A stretch of DNA of 64,000 bases from RZZS01 sp964491785 (GCA_964491785.1 CAZBGS010000007.1:69086-133085); one strand, 5' to 3'; numbered from the stretch's first letter, positions 53,726 to 62,719 are shown. Numbers and translations are program-made. Notes: generated from the sequence alone by a model not told the origin.

Positions 53726-53766
53726 GGTTTTGGAGACCACCGCTCTACCAGCTGAGCTATACCCCT
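53726..53766 (-). pseudogene. 5' part of the host tRNA-Trp gene, cut at the anticodon loop
   Basis: The minus strand reads the acceptor, D-arm and anticodon stem of tRNA-Trp from 53766 to the core CTCCAAAACC (53735-53726), then continues into GAGGGTCAC, which is not tRNA. The element therefore does not supply a matching 3' half, and this copy should yield no functional tRNA. Confidence 0.9.
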
Positions 53767-53809
53767 ATGGACTTTGCGAGGTCTAAATAGTTACGTTTTA
53801 TTGGCGTGA

Positions 53810-54487
53810 ATGGCAAGGGTTTTTCAATTGGCGAAGAAAAACGGGAATATCAGTGAAGTTACGGCAAGGCTTTATGATCATGTCTTGCATGAATATGCGA
53901 AGGGTTTTTCGGAGCCGTCGGAACATATTGAGGATTTTCTGGCGCTATTGCATGCAGGATCGAGCATTCTGGACGCGGGTTGCGGGCATGGCATGGATGC
54001 AGTCTGCATGTCAGCAAGAGGATTCAAGGTTACTGGCGTTGATATTTCTCCCGGCATGATCGCCATGGCAAAAAAGAACTGCCCGGCGGCAGAGTTCCAT
54101 CTGGCCGATATTGCAACATTCGACATGGGAGAGAATAACCTGGATGGCGTCATTGCTTCTTTTTCTCTCATTCACATGCCAAAAGACGTTGTGCGGGTAA
54201 TAATGGGCAATTTCTGGAGAGCCCTGAAGCCAGAGGGTATCTTATGCCTTGGTCTGCAGGGCGGAAAATCGGAAGAAAAATGGGAGAAAGTTCCTTTAAA
54301 GCCGGACGCAGTTTCTTTTCTCAATATTTACAGCGAAAGAGAAATCGAACATCTGCTTTTTGAAAATGGATTTAATATCAAGCACAGGTTCAAGCGATCT
54401 CCGAAAAACGGGGAGCTTCCTTATAGTAAAATTTGTTACATAGCAGAGAAAAAAGTTATTGCTTTCAGTAATACAAGTAAAGGTTGA
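53810..54487 (+). CDS. Class I SAM-dependent methyltransferase
   Basis: The 225 residues contain motif I ILDAGCGHGMDAV (about residue 50), the acidic VTGVDISPGM motif and LADIATF. The substrate is unknown. The ATG at 53810 lies only 43 bases from the 5' end of the divergent tRNA-Trp fragment, so its promoter overlaps the old tRNA promoter. It is the first host gene right of the element. Confidence 0.85.
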   Translation: MARVFQLAKKNGNISEVTARLYDHVLHEYAKGFSEPSEHIEDFLALLHAGSSILDAGCGHGMDAVCMSARGFKVTGVDISPGMIAMAKKNCPAAEFHLADIATFDMGENNLDGVIASFSLIHMPKDVVRVIMGNFWRALKPEGILCLGLQGGKSEEKWEKVPLKPDAVSFLNIYSEREIEHLLFENGFNIKHRFKRSPKNGELPYSKICYIAEKKVIAFSNTSKG

Positions 54488-54552
54488 TCTTTATACTTTC
54501 CGTAATTTAAAAGAAAACAAAATCATTGCTCCGGGAGCCAGTATTATCTGGC

Positions 54553-54579
54553 TTGTTCATATCAGACTCTTATTATACT
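54553..54579 (+). promoter_or_regulatory. Weak candidate promoter for the hydrogenase operon
   Basis: TTGTTC (54553-54558) and TATACT (54574-54579) are separated by 15 bases, shorter than ideal. No sigma-54 type GG/GC box was found. Control by an activator is likely but not shown. Confidence 0.25.
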
Positions 54580-54628
54580 ATTTCTCGAATCGGCAGCTGA
54601 CTAATGTTGCTACCTCGGAACCAATGTC

Positions 54629-55372
54629 ATGAATCAGACAGAAACAAACATCGCGCAATCCCCCGTCCAGAATTATTATTCAAGAGATATTTACGATGGC
54701 GTAACCCGTCTGTGGCACTGGTTTAACGTGGTCTGTATCATTCTGCTGACTGTCTCGGGGTATCTGATAGGCGTTCCGCCCCCCAGCATCATGGGCGAGG
54801 CCGGTGAGGGATATGTCATGGGGTATATCAGATTCACCCATATGTCGGTTTCCTACCTGTTTTGCGTGGGATTGTTTGTTCGCCTGTTATGGGCTGTCGT
54901 CGGCAATCGCCATGCCCGGGCGACATTTGTCATTCCTTTCTGGAGCCGGCGCTGGTGCAAGGATTTTATCGATCAGTTCGGCTGGTTTTTCTTCTTTCCG
55001 AGAAAGCCCCGGCAGTTTGTCGGCCCGGATCCGGTTTCCAGGGTACTGAATATCGCGCTGTTTTTTATCCCCTGTCTGGTTCTGGTCTTCAGCGGTTTTG
55101 GCATGTATGCCGAGGCGGCGGGGCGGGACAGCTGGCAGTATTACGTCTTCGGCTGGCTCAGCGATCTGTCCAGCAACACCCAGGACTGGCACGCGATCCA
55201 CCGTCTGGCGTCGTGGGTGATAGTTCTGTATGCGTTGATCCATGTCTATACCGTAGTGCACAACGAGCTGTATTCCGGCACCACCATCATCAGCACCATG
55301 ATCAGCGGCCGCAGATATTTCCGCCTTGCGCCGCGCGGCAAGCAAACTGACAAGGAGAAGGAATCCCTATGA
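54629..55372 (+). CDS. Ni/Fe-hydrogenase b-type cytochrome subunit
   Basis: This 247-residue membrane cytochrome accepts electrons from the hydrogenase and passes them to quinone. The protein begins with a soluble stretch, then RLWHWFNVVCIILLTVSGYLIG carries a heme-ligand His. Four hydrophobic segments are visible (about 25-47, 68-90, 138-158 and 185-210), with further His in THMSV and HRLASW..IHVY. Its gene comes first, before the small and large subunits, whereas most operons place it third. Its stop overlaps the small-subunit start by four bases. Confidence 0.93.
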   Translation: MNQTETNIAQSPVQNYYSRDIYDGVTRLWHWFNVVCIILLTVSGYLIGVPPPSIMGEAGEGYVMGYIRFTHMSVSYLFCVGLFVRLLWAVVGNRHARATFVIPFWSRRWCKDFIDQFGWFFFFPRKPRQFVGPDPVSRVLNIALFFIPCLVLVFSGFGMYAEAAGRDSWQYYVFGWLSDLSSNTQDWHAIHRLASWVIVLYALIHVYTVVHNELYSGTTIISTMISGRRYFRLAPRGKQTDKEKESL

Positions 55373-56463
55373 AGACCTATTACGAAGCCATAAGGGAATC
55401 GGGAATAACCCGAAGGGATTTTCTGCGTTTTTGCGCCCTTTCCTCGGGGATGATGGGCCTGTCCCTGACTCATACTACGAAAATCGCCAGGGCCCTGGAA
55501 CAGAAACCGAGGGTTCCCGTGGTCTGGCTGCACGGCATGGAATGCACCGGATGCAGCGCATCGCTTCTGCGCTCCGATCATCCGCTGATAACCGATGTTC
55601 TGACCTCGATGATTTCGATGGATTATTTCAGCCTTGCCATGGCCGCCGCCGGCGACGAGGCCGAAAGCTATCTTGAGGACACAATGAACACCTATCGGGG
55701 CCGTTACCTTCTCGTGGTCGAGGGTAATGTCCCGCTGCGGGAAAACGGGGTCTACTGCATGATCGCCGGCCGTCCGTTCCGCACGCAGCTCGAACATGCC
55801 GCCCGCGATTCGGCGGCGATTTTGGCCGTGGGCTCCTGCGCCTCCTGGGGCTCCGTCCAGGCGGCAAGGCCAAATCCTTCTCAGGCGGTTCCGGTTCACG
55901 AGGTCATCAAGGACAAGCCGATCATCAAAATTCCCGGATGCCCCCCGATCGCCGACGTAATCACCGGGGTACTGACCTATATGGTGACCTTCGACCGTCT
56001 TCCCGAAGTCGACCGCGACGGACGGCCCAAGATGTTCTACAGCCAGCGGGTACACGACAAATGCTACCGCCGCGCCCATTTCGACGCAGGTCAGTTCGTC
56101 GAGCGCTGGGACGACGAGGGGGCGAGGCGCGGTTACTGCCTTTACAAGGTCGGATGCAAGGGGCCTACCACCTATAACGCCTGCACCTCTCTGGGCTGGA
56201 ATGGCGGCACGTCGAATCCGATCGCCTCGGGACATGGCTGTATCGGATGCTCGGAAAACAATTTCTTCGACAAGGGGCCGTTCTACGAGCGCCTGATGAA
56301 CATCAACAATTTCGGGCTGGAATCGAATGCCGACAAGATCGGCGCCGCGGCGCTCGGCGGAGCCGCCGGGGCGATAGGACTGCACGCGCTGGCGCGCGGA
56401 GTGTCCGAAGCCATCCGCTCGAAGAAGAGCGAAGCCGCTGAAACCGGCGAAGAGAATGGTTAA
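55369..56463 (+). CDS. [NiFe]-hydrogenase small subunit
   Basis: The small subunit holds three iron-sulfur clusters that conduct electrons from the NiFe site. The N-terminus has a Tat signal (TRRDFLRFCALSSG) for export folded with the large subunit. The proximal cluster motif is CTGCSASLL, followed by AVGSCASWGSVQAA and the GHGCIGCSE region. The 364-residue protein ends with a hydrophobic helix (IGAAALGGAAGAIGLHAL) that anchors it near the cytochrome. These features fit membrane-bound uptake (group 1) hydrogenases. Confidence 0.95.
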   Translation: MKTYYEAIRESGITRRDFLRFCALSSGMMGLSLTHTTKIARALEQKPRVPVVWLHGMECTGCSASLLRSDHPLITDVLTSMISMDYFSLAMAAAGDEAESYLEDTMNTYRGRYLLVVEGNVPLRENGVYCMIAGRPFRTQLEHAARDSAAILAVGSCASWGSVQAARPNPSQAVPVHEVIKDKPIIKIPGCPPIADVITGVLTYMVTFDRLPEVDRDGRPKMFYSQRVHDKCYRRAHFDAGQFVERWDDEGARRGYCLYKVGCKGPTTYNACTSLGWNGGTSNPIASGHGCIGCSENNFFDKGPFYERLMNINNFGLESNADKIGAAALGGAAGAIGLHALARGVSEAIRSKKSEAAETGEENG

Positions 56464-56486
56464 CTCTGAAATTTAAGGAGACTGAA

Positions 56487-58280
56487 TTGACAGAAAGCGT
56501 TATGGCAGCAGGCAGCGGTTCGGGAAGAATCGTCATCGACCCGGTCACGCGCATCGAGGGCCATCTGCGGGTGGAGCTTGAAGTCGATGCGGAAAACAAC
56601 GTAAGCAAGGCGCTCTCCGCCGGAACCATGTGGCGGGGCATCGAACTGATAATGAACGGACGCGATCCGAGAGACGCCTGGGCGTTCACGCAAAGGATCT
56701 GCGGGATTTGCACGGGCCCGCACGCACTCGCCTCCCTTCAGGCGGTGGAGAACGCGCTTGGCATAAAGATCCCTGAAAACGCCAATTCAATCAGAAACAT
56801 CATGGATCTGGCGGGAATGGTTCACGACCATATAGTCCATTTCTACGCGCTTCACGCTTTCGACTGGGTGGATGTTCCTCTGGCCCTGGACGCGGATCCT
56901 CGCCAGACCTCGGTTCTCGCCCAGAAAATCTCAAGCTGGCCACTGTCGTCGCCGGGTTATTTCCGCGACGTCCAGACCAAGGTTCGCAATATCCTGACTT
57001 CCGGCCAGCCCGGCCCGTTCCGCAGTTCGTACTGGGGACATCCGGCCTACAAGCTGCCTGCCGAAGCCACCCTGCTTCTGGCCGCGCATTACCTCGAGGC
57101 GCTGAACTTCCAGAAGGAGATCGTGAAGATCCATACCGTTTTCGGCGGCAAGAACCCGCATCCCAACTGGATCGTCGGCGGCGTGCCCTGCCCGATCAAC
57201 CTCAACGACAACGGCGCGGTCGGCGCAATTAACATGGCGCGTCTCAACCTGGTTTCATCGGTCATATCGAGGGCAAGGGAATTCGTCTACAAAGTCTATA
57301 TTCCCGACCTGAAGCTGGCCGCCACATTCTACCGCGACTGGCTCGATGGCGGCGGTATCGCCGGAAAGAACCTTCTCTCTTACGGAGGCGTACCGGTTCA
57401 CGCCAACGACTGGTCGGCAAAAAATCTTCTTTTCCCGCAAGGCGCGATCGTGGATGGCAAGCTTACCGAAGTTCTGCCGGTCGATCTTGAGGATCCTTCG
57501 CAGATCGAGGAATTCGTCGATCATTCGTGGTATGCCTATCCTGCGGGGAAAGCGGGCTACCATCCCTATGACGGTTATACCGAGTCCCGCATCGAAGTCG
57601 GCCCCCGCACCAAGGGCAGTCTTACCGATGTGAAGGAATATGATGAGGGAGGAAAATATTCCTTCGTCAAGGCTCCGCGGTGGAGAGGGCGGGCCATGGA
57701 AGTCGGGCCGCTCGCACGCTATGTGATCGGCTATGTCCAGGGCAATCCGGAATTCAAGGAGCCGGTCGACAAGCTGCTCCGGGATCTGGACGCCCCGGTC
57801 ACGGCCCTGTTCTCCACGCTCGGGCGCACGGCGGCCAGAGGTCTTGAAACGGCATGGGCGGTGGACAAGCTTCAGTTTTTCTACGACCGCCTGATCGCCA
57901 ATCTGCGCGCCGGCGACTCTTCGACAGCAAATCCGCAGGCGATGGAGCCGGCCACCTGGCCGAAGGAAGGCCGGGGAGTGGGCTTTATGGAAGCTCCCAG
58001 AGGCGCTCTGGCGCATTACGTGAAGATCGAGAACGGCAAGATCACCCATTATCAGTGCGTGGTACCAAGCACATGGAACGCCTCGCCAAGAGACGGCAAG
58101 GGCCAGATCGGCGCTTACGAGGCCTCGCTTACCGGAATGAAGCTTCAGGATCCGAAGCGGCCGCTGGAGGCACTGCGGACGATTCACAGTTTCGATCCCT
58201 GTCTTGCCTGCGCCACGCACGTCTTTTCGCCGCAGGGGGATTTGCTTGCCAGCATCGAGGACAAGGGGCCGGGGTTATAG
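56487..58280 (+). CDS. [NiFe]-hydrogenase large subunit
   Basis: The catalytic subunit binds the NiFe(CN)2CO centre. The N-terminal ligand motif is RICGICTGPHALAS (about residue 70) and the C-terminal one is DPCLACATHV (about 573-582). About 15 residues after the final His would be removed by the maturation protease encoded next. The 597 residues match group 1 enzymes. GGAG precedes the start (TTG at 56487; the Met at 56502 is an alternative). The next gene begins immediately after its stop. Confidence 0.96.
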   Translation: MTESVMAAGSGSGRIVIDPVTRIEGHLRVELEVDAENNVSKALSAGTMWRGIELIMNGRDPRDAWAFTQRICGICTGPHALASLQAVENALGIKIPENANSIRNIMDLAGMVHDHIVHFYALHAFDWVDVPLALDADPRQTSVLAQKISSWPLSSPGYFRDVQTKVRNILTSGQPGPFRSSYWGHPAYKLPAEATLLLAAHYLEALNFQKEIVKIHTVFGGKNPHPNWIVGGVPCPINLNDNGAVGAINMARLNLVSSVISRAREFVYKVYIPDLKLAATFYRDWLDGGGIAGKNLLSYGGVPVHANDWSAKNLLFPQGAIVDGKLTEVLPVDLEDPSQIEEFVDHSWYAYPAGKAGYHPYDGYTESRIEVGPRTKGSLTDVKEYDEGGKYSFVKAPRWRGRAMEVGPLARYVIGYVQGNPEFKEPVDKLLRDLDAPVTALFSTLGRTAARGLETAWAVDKLQFFYDRLIANLRAGDSSTANPQAMEPATWPKEGRGVGFMEAPRGALAHYVKIENGKITHYQCVVPSTWNASPRDGKGQIGAYEASLTGMKLQDPKRPLEALRTIHSFDPCLACATHVFSPQGDLLASIEDKGPGL

Positions 58281-58829
58281 ATGAAACGGATTCTTCTTCT
58301 GGGAGTCGGCAATACGCTTATGGGGGATGACGGCATCGGCCCCGCGGCTGTCGCCATGTTGGAAGAAGAATGGATTTTTCCCGAGAACGTCACCCTGGTG
58401 GACGGCGGCACCAAGGGAGCCTATCTGCTGCCGTTGGTGATGGATTGCACGCATCTGCTGATCATTGATGCTGTCGACATGAAAGCCGCTCCGGGAACCT
58501 TTTACGATCTGGAGGGGGAAAGGCTGGATACGGTCTGGAGAGGCTCCGGTTCCGGGGTTCATGACGCCTCGGTTCCGGAACTGATCGCGTGCTGCAAGAT
58601 ACTGGACAGCGCTCCGCAAAAAATCAGGTTAATCGGCGCGCAGCCCGAAAGCCTTGAAATGAACCCCGTTACCTTAAGCGAGCCGGTGGCAAAGGCGTTG
58701 CCGGAAATTTGCGATTCCGCCATCCAGATCCTGCGGGAATGGAGGGTTGCTCCCTTGCGCAGGGAATCAGGGGATAGCGGATTTTCAAGAAGTCTCGCGG
58801 TTCCCCGTCTGAAAGGGAGGGCGGCATGA
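58281..58829 (+). CDS. Hydrogenase maturation protease (HyaD/HupD family)
   Basis: This endopeptidase trims the C-terminal tail of the large subunit after nickel insertion. The family's nickel-binding positions are visible: GNTLMGDDGIGPAAV (acidic residue about 16), DAVDMKAAPGT (about 62) and HDASVPELI (His about 93). The 182 residues are typical. It starts right after the large-subunit stop and overlaps the next gene by four bases. Confidence 0.93.
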   Translation: MKRILLLGVGNTLMGDDGIGPAAVAMLEEEWIFPENVTLVDGGTKGAYLLPLVMDCTHLLIIDAVDMKAAPGTFYDLEGERLDTVWRGSGSGVHDASVPELIACCKILDSAPQKIRLIGAQPESLEMNPVTLSEPVAKALPEICDSAIQILREWRVAPLRRESGDSGFSRSLAVPRLKGRAA

Positions 58830-59629
58830 CAGTCCCCGCCCACCATAACATACCTGCAGGCCGCCACTGGGCCGACTGGAGAAGCGCAGGCCGGGGCGGC
58901 GATGCCGACAAGATCGCCATGAGTTCCGAAGTCCGGGAGTTTTTGCGAGGGGCGGGCGCTGCCGCCGCCGGGTTTACCGAAGGCACCGCGCCTTTATCCT
59001 TTCCGGCGGAAGGCTTGAGCGAAGCAGACCGGCAGGCCATGGCAGAATATCTTGGCCAGGGCGAATGCAGTGTCACCCTTGCGGGTTTGCCTTCAATCGC
59101 CATACGGGAAACGCTTTTTACCGGAATTTGGCTGGTTCGCGGCGAGAGAGGCAGTATGACGATAGATATCGGCCCGCTGCCGTCCTGCGTGTACGGATTC
59201 CTGCAAAAATTTAAAAGCGGCGCTGCCCGCGTTCCCGCGATGCCGGACGCATCCGCAATAGATTCAATGGCAGCCGCAACTATAAACGAGATAATAACCG
59301 CCCTTGAAGCATTTTACGAAAAGGGGCAGGAGCAGGATATCAGCTTTTCGCATATCCCCTACCCGCAGCAGGCGCAAAAGGAAATAACGGACTGGCTTGG
59401 CAATGGCGGGATAACTTTTGAAACAACCGGCACTTTTTCCTGCGCCATCTTGCCCGGCAGATATTATCCCGCCTGGTATTACCGGTTTTATGACAGAAAA
59501 GGCAGCATCAGAAATGCGGGTATCGAGATCGCCGCCCTGCCTGAAGTAATTGTCGCTCCTGCCGAGGATATTGTTGAATCGGGAAGGCGCATTCTCTCAT
59601 CTCTTGATGACCCCGGAGGGAACCCGTAA
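58826..59629 (+). CDS. HupH/HyaF-like hydrogenase expression protein
   Basis: The 267 residues contain YLGQGECSVTLAGLPSIAIRETLFTGIWLVR, the hallmark of the HupH/HoxQ/HyaF family, which assists small-subunit assembly in aerobic or oxygen-tolerant uptake hydrogenase systems. A second, weaker repeat (WLGNGGITFETTGTFSCAILPGRYYPAWYYRFYD) is seen near the C-terminus. The stop shares one base with the chemoreceptor start (TAATG), so the receptor is translated in the same operon. Confidence 0.88.
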   Translation: MTVPAHHNIPAGRHWADWRSAGRGGDADKIAMSSEVREFLRGAGAAAAGFTEGTAPLSFPAEGLSEADRQAMAEYLGQGECSVTLAGLPSIAIRETLFTGIWLVRGERGSMTIDIGPLPSCVYGFLQKFKSGAARVPAMPDASAIDSMAAATINEIITALEAFYEKGQEQDISFSHIPYPQQAQKEITDWLGNGGITFETTGTFSCAILPGRYYPAWYYRFYDRKGSIRNAGIEIAALPEVIVAPAEDIVESGRRILSSLDDPGGNP

Positions 59630-61419
59630 TGGAATCATCCAGCATAACCAGCACCGGACAATTCGATGCCCGTCAGTCATGGCATGAATATGTCAATCCA
59701 GACCTGAATGCTTTTGGCAGGGTCTTCGCCTACATGCGCTGGTATATCGATAACGCCCGCATCAGCATCGTAGGCCGTCTGGTGACGCTGATGCTGTTGC
59801 TCATTCTTGGCGTCACCTTGTACAGCAGTATGACCGGCGTCTCTCACTTGCGCGAGGTCAGGGAATTCTGGAACCATTTCGATGTCGGCACCAACTCGAT
59901 TTACGATCTTGGCAGAAAGCTGGAAAGCGGGATGGGAAGCGGCAGTCTTTACATGGAAGTGGCGCGACTGATCGCAAACCCCTCCCAGGAAAGAATTGGC
60001 GAAGTGAAAAAACGGGTAGCTGAAACCAGAAAGATAGTGACAGCCATTCTTGAAGCAGATCCTCCGCAGGAGCGTGAGGCAGCTTTGCTCAGTATCAGGA
60101 AAAAACTCGATCGGATCGAGGGGGCTCTCCCGGCAAGTCCCGACAGAGAGAAATTGCTGGCCCTGCAGCAGCTGGTATTCAGCGAGAGCGAAGAAACCGG
60201 AGGATATATCCGGACAATTACCGGTGGTCTTAGCAATGATCTGGCAGAAGGCGGGAGGAAAGTCGGGAACACCCTCGATGAAATGGCCGGAAGCATCCTT
60301 ACCGAAATAATGATCAACGGTTTCCTGCTGGTGCTGCTGGCGGTGTTCTTCTTCTGGTTTTCGGGCTCCCGCCTTTCCAGACCCCTTAACGATCTGCGCG
60401 GCACCATGCAGGCGCTGGCAAGAGGAGAAAAGAGAATAGATATCCCCTATATGCAAAAAGCCGACGAGATAGGAGAGATGTCCAGAACTGTTGCCGTGTT
60501 TAAGGAAAACGCGCTTGAACTCGACCGGATGATGGACGAGCAAAAAGACAAGGCGGAAACCGAAAGGCAACGCAGCGGCAAGATAATGTCCCTGACCGAC
60601 GCTTTTGAAGGTGATATCGACGGGGTTGTCAGATCAGTCGCCGGAGCGGCACAAACGCTGGCCGCACTTTCGGAAGAACTTTTGCAACATGTCAGCGAAC
60701 AGGAACGCGATACCGAATCGGCTGCAGAAGCCGCTTCGGGATCGGTTGAGAAGGCGGCTATGGTTTCGGCGGCCGCGTCCCAGCTAAGCAGCTCCATCAA
60801 CGAAATCGCCATGCGCATCGGGGATTCGATGCAGGTTGCCGGCGAGGCCGTTAAAGAGGCGCAGGTTGCCAGGAAGGTTATGGAAGAGCTTTCCAGCGCC
60901 TCAGGCCGCATCGAGCAGGTAACCGGCCTTATCAACGAAATCGCCGAAAGAATCAACCTGCTGGCGCTTAATGCCACGATCGAGGCGCAGCGCGCAGGAG
61001 AAGCAGGACGCGGATTCGCCGTGGTCGCGGGTGAAGTCAAAAATCTTTCACTTCAGACCGCCGAGGCCACGAGCGAGGTTTCCGAACAGGTGGAGACCAT
61101 CAAGAAAATCAGCCATAATGCTGGTTCTTCCATTTCACGCGTCGGCGAGGTAATCGAGAAAATCAATCTGTACAGCACTGAAATTTCTTCTGCGATTACC
61201 GAGCAGCAAAGCTCCACCGAGGAAATCAGCAGAAGCATTGAGCTTCTGGCCAGAGAAGCCGATCTTGTCAAGGGCGTGATCGTCAAAGTCGTCGATACCG
61301 GCAAGAAGACCGCGCAGGCGTCAAGCAAGCTTCAGGACGCCTCGCAAACGCTCAGCGGCAATTCCGGCGACCTTTCCGAGCAGGTCGCGCAATTCCTTAA
61401 GAACATCCGGCAAGAGTAG
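59629..61419 (+). CDS. Methyl-accepting chemotaxis protein inside the hydrogenase operon
   Basis: The 596-residue receptor has a TM helix at about 45-67 (RLVTLMLLLILGVTLYSSM), a periplasmic helical sensor of about 150 residues, TM2 at about 225-245 (FLLVLLAVFFFWFSG), a HAMP domain and a signalling coiled coil. The hairpin tip ERINLLALNATIEAQRAGEAGRGFAVVAGEVKNLS is the family signature. No C-terminal CheR/CheB pentapeptide is seen. It is tightly packed between the HupH-like gene and hypC, so it is probably made together with the hydrogenase and may link hydrogen oxidation or electron-transport state to motility. Confidence 0.93.
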   Translation: MESSSITSTGQFDARQSWHEYVNPDLNAFGRVFAYMRWYIDNARISIVGRLVTLMLLLILGVTLYSSMTGVSHLREVREFWNHFDVGTNSIYDLGRKLESGMGSGSLYMEVARLIANPSQERIGEVKKRVAETRKIVTAILEADPPQEREAALLSIRKKLDRIEGALPASPDREKLLALQQLVFSESEETGGYIRTITGGLSNDLAEGGRKVGNTLDEMAGSILTEIMINGFLLVLLAVFFFWFSGSRLSRPLNDLRGTMQALARGEKRIDIPYMQKADEIGEMSRTVAVFKENALELDRMMDEQKDKAETERQRSGKIMSLTDAFEGDIDGVVRSVAGAAQTLAALSEELLQHVSEQERDTESAAEAASGSVEKAAMVSAAASQLSSSINEIAMRIGDSMQVAGEAVKEAQVARKVMEELSSASGRIEQVTGLINEIAERINLLALNATIEAQRAGEAGRGFAVVAGEVKNLSLQTAEATSEVSEQVETIKKISHNAGSSISRVGEVIEKINLYSTEISSAITEQQSSTEEISRSIELLAREADLVKGVIVKVVDTGKKTAQASSKLQDASQTLSGNSGDLSEQVAQFLKNIRQE

Positions 61420-61426
61420 GGCGATT

Positions 61427-61678
61427 ATGTGCATGGCGGTTCCCATGAAGATCGTCGAGTTGCAAGGGCTGGAGGCGAAATGCGAGGCGCGCGGAGCAAC
61501 ACGCATCGTCAATATCGCATTACTGAGAGACGAAGTCCTTAAGCCCGGCGACTATGTAATGGTTCATGCGAACTGCGCCGCCGCCAGGGTAGGCGAAGAG
61601 GATGCAAGGATGATCTGGGAAGTGATCGACGAGGCTTTGGCGCAAGAAGACGCTGTACTGGCGCGCCGTCATGCATGA
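61427..61678 (+). CDS. hypC: Hydrogenase assembly chaperone HypC
   Basis: HypC carries the Fe(CN)2CO unit with HypD and holds the large-subunit precursor. The essential N-terminal Cys is in MCMAVPMKIVEL. The 83 residues and GDYVMVHANCAAARV fit the family. It begins eight bases after the chemoreceptor stop and overlaps hypA by eight bases. Confidence 0.94.
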   Translation: MCMAVPMKIVELQGLEAKCEARGATRIVNIALLRDEVLKPGDYVMVHANCAAARVGEEDARMIWEVIDEALAQEDAVLARRHA

Positions 61679-62033
61679 AATGTCGATTTGTCTTTCCCTG
61701 CTGAAGCAGGTGGCGGAGATAGCCGCTTCGCACGGTTCGGAGCAGGTGGAAAAGATAGTGGTTGCGGTCGGGCCGCTAAGCGGAGTGGAAGCAAGCCAGT
61801 TGGAGAGGGCTTTTACGATCGCCCGCGCCGGAACGGTGGCGGCGGAGGCGCAACTAGTTACCGAGCCCGGGGAACTGCGCATCGAATGCCTGGAATGCGG
61901 CCATCAGAGTTTGCCGGAAATCAACCGGTTGGTCTGCTCGAATTGTCAGAGCTGGAAAACAAGAATCCTTTCAGGGTATGATCTGATACTGAAAAGCGTC
62001 GAGCTTCTGTCTTCAGGAAGTGGAACTGTTTAA
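61671..62033 (+). CDS. hypA: Hydrogenase nickel metallochaperone HypA
   Basis: HypA delivers nickel with HypB. The nickel-binding N-terminus is MHEMSICLSLL, and the zinc site is formed by the pairs CLEC and CSNC (about 70-96). The 120 residues are typical. hypB, its partner, is at 34335-35081. hypD, hypE and hypF are not in the window. Confidence 0.95.
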   Translation: MHEMSICLSLLKQVAEIAASHGSEQVEKIVVAVGPLSGVEASQLERAFTIARAGTVAAEAQLVTEPGELRIECLECGHQSLPEINRLVCSNCQSWKTRILSGYDLILKSVELLSSGSGTV

Positions 62034-62060
62034 ACAATTTCCAAGGCAACGGGGAATGTC

Positions 62061-62687
62061 ATGACCGGGAAAGTCTTCGTTCTCCAGCATCCGCTGGCGG
62101 GAACATTCCTAAAAATATTAAGGGACAAGGGCACCCGTCCGGAGATATTCCGTCGGCAGATCTCCCGGCTTGGCAATATGCTGGCTCTTGAGGCCACGCG
62201 ATCTTTGAAGACACGAGAGGAAAAATGCCAGACGCCCATTTGCGAGGCGGCGGAAAAGGTTATCTATGAGCGGATCGCCCTGGTGCCTATACTGCGGGCC
62301 GGGATCGGTCTCGTTGACCCTTTCCTGGATTTCCTGCCAGAGGCCGAGGTTCTTTTCCTTGGCATGTATCGCTGCAAGGATACGCACAAGCCGGTCTCGT
62401 ATTATAACAAGCTGCCTGCCGAAAATCCCGTCGACGTCGCTTTCGTGATCGATCCGATGCTTGCGACCGGAGGTTCGGCGATTGCCACTATCGAGGCATT
62501 GAGGAACTGGGGCGTGACGGTTATAAAACTGGCCGCAATCATAGGGGCTCCCGAAGGGGTGAGGGCGATCCACGGCAAATTCCCTGAAGTGGATATTCAT
62601 CTCGCTGCCCTTGACGAAAAGCTCAACGATCACGCCTATATCGTTCCCGGCCTCGGCGACGCCGGCGACCGGATTTTCAATACGTGA
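62061..62687 (+). CDS. upp: Uracil phosphoribosyltransferase
   Basis: Upp salvages uracil to UMP with PRPP. The PRPP-binding loop is VIDPMLATGGSA (about 131-142), with VPILRAGIGLVDPF earlier and YIVPGLGDAGDRIF at the C-terminus. The 208 residues fit. It lies 27 bases after hypA in the same direction, but the function is unrelated; it may share the transcript. Confidence 0.96.
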   Translation: MTGKVFVLQHPLAGTFLKILRDKGTRPEIFRRQISRLGNMLALEATRSLKTREEKCQTPICEAAEKVIYERIALVPILRAGIGLVDPFLDFLPEAEVLFLGMYRCKDTHKPVSYYNKLPAENPVDVAFVIDPMLATGGSAIATIEALRNWGVTVIKLAAIIGAPEGVRAIHGKFPEVDIHLAALDEKLNDHAYIVPGLGDAGDRIFNT

Positions 62688-62719
62688 AGCCCTGAGGCGA
62701 AGCGACATAAGCGGTAGAA

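Larger units (their letters stand above)
41681..53735. mobile_element. 12.0-kb integrative element inserted in the anticodon loop of tRNA-Trp
   Basis: The host tRNA-Trp is divided into a 3' half (41646-41690) and a 5' half (53726-53766), both on the minus strand, sharing the 10-bp core CTCCAAAACC at 41681-41690 and 53726-53735. A tyrosine integrase gene lies inside. The element also carries paired GTTACCCC repeats near both ends and upstream of the integrase, an alpha-2-macroglobulin/PBP1C pair, an HsdR remnant, an AbiTii gene and an intact tRNA-Trp. Unlike usual tRNA-targeting elements it does not restore the split gene at either end. The limits are set by the core sequence; nesting of two elements is possible. 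Confidence 0.82.

Noticed and set aside
54488..54628. Sigma-54 promoter for the hydrogenase operon
   Set aside because: TGGCTTGTTC superficially resembles the -24 box, but there is no GC pair at the required distance.
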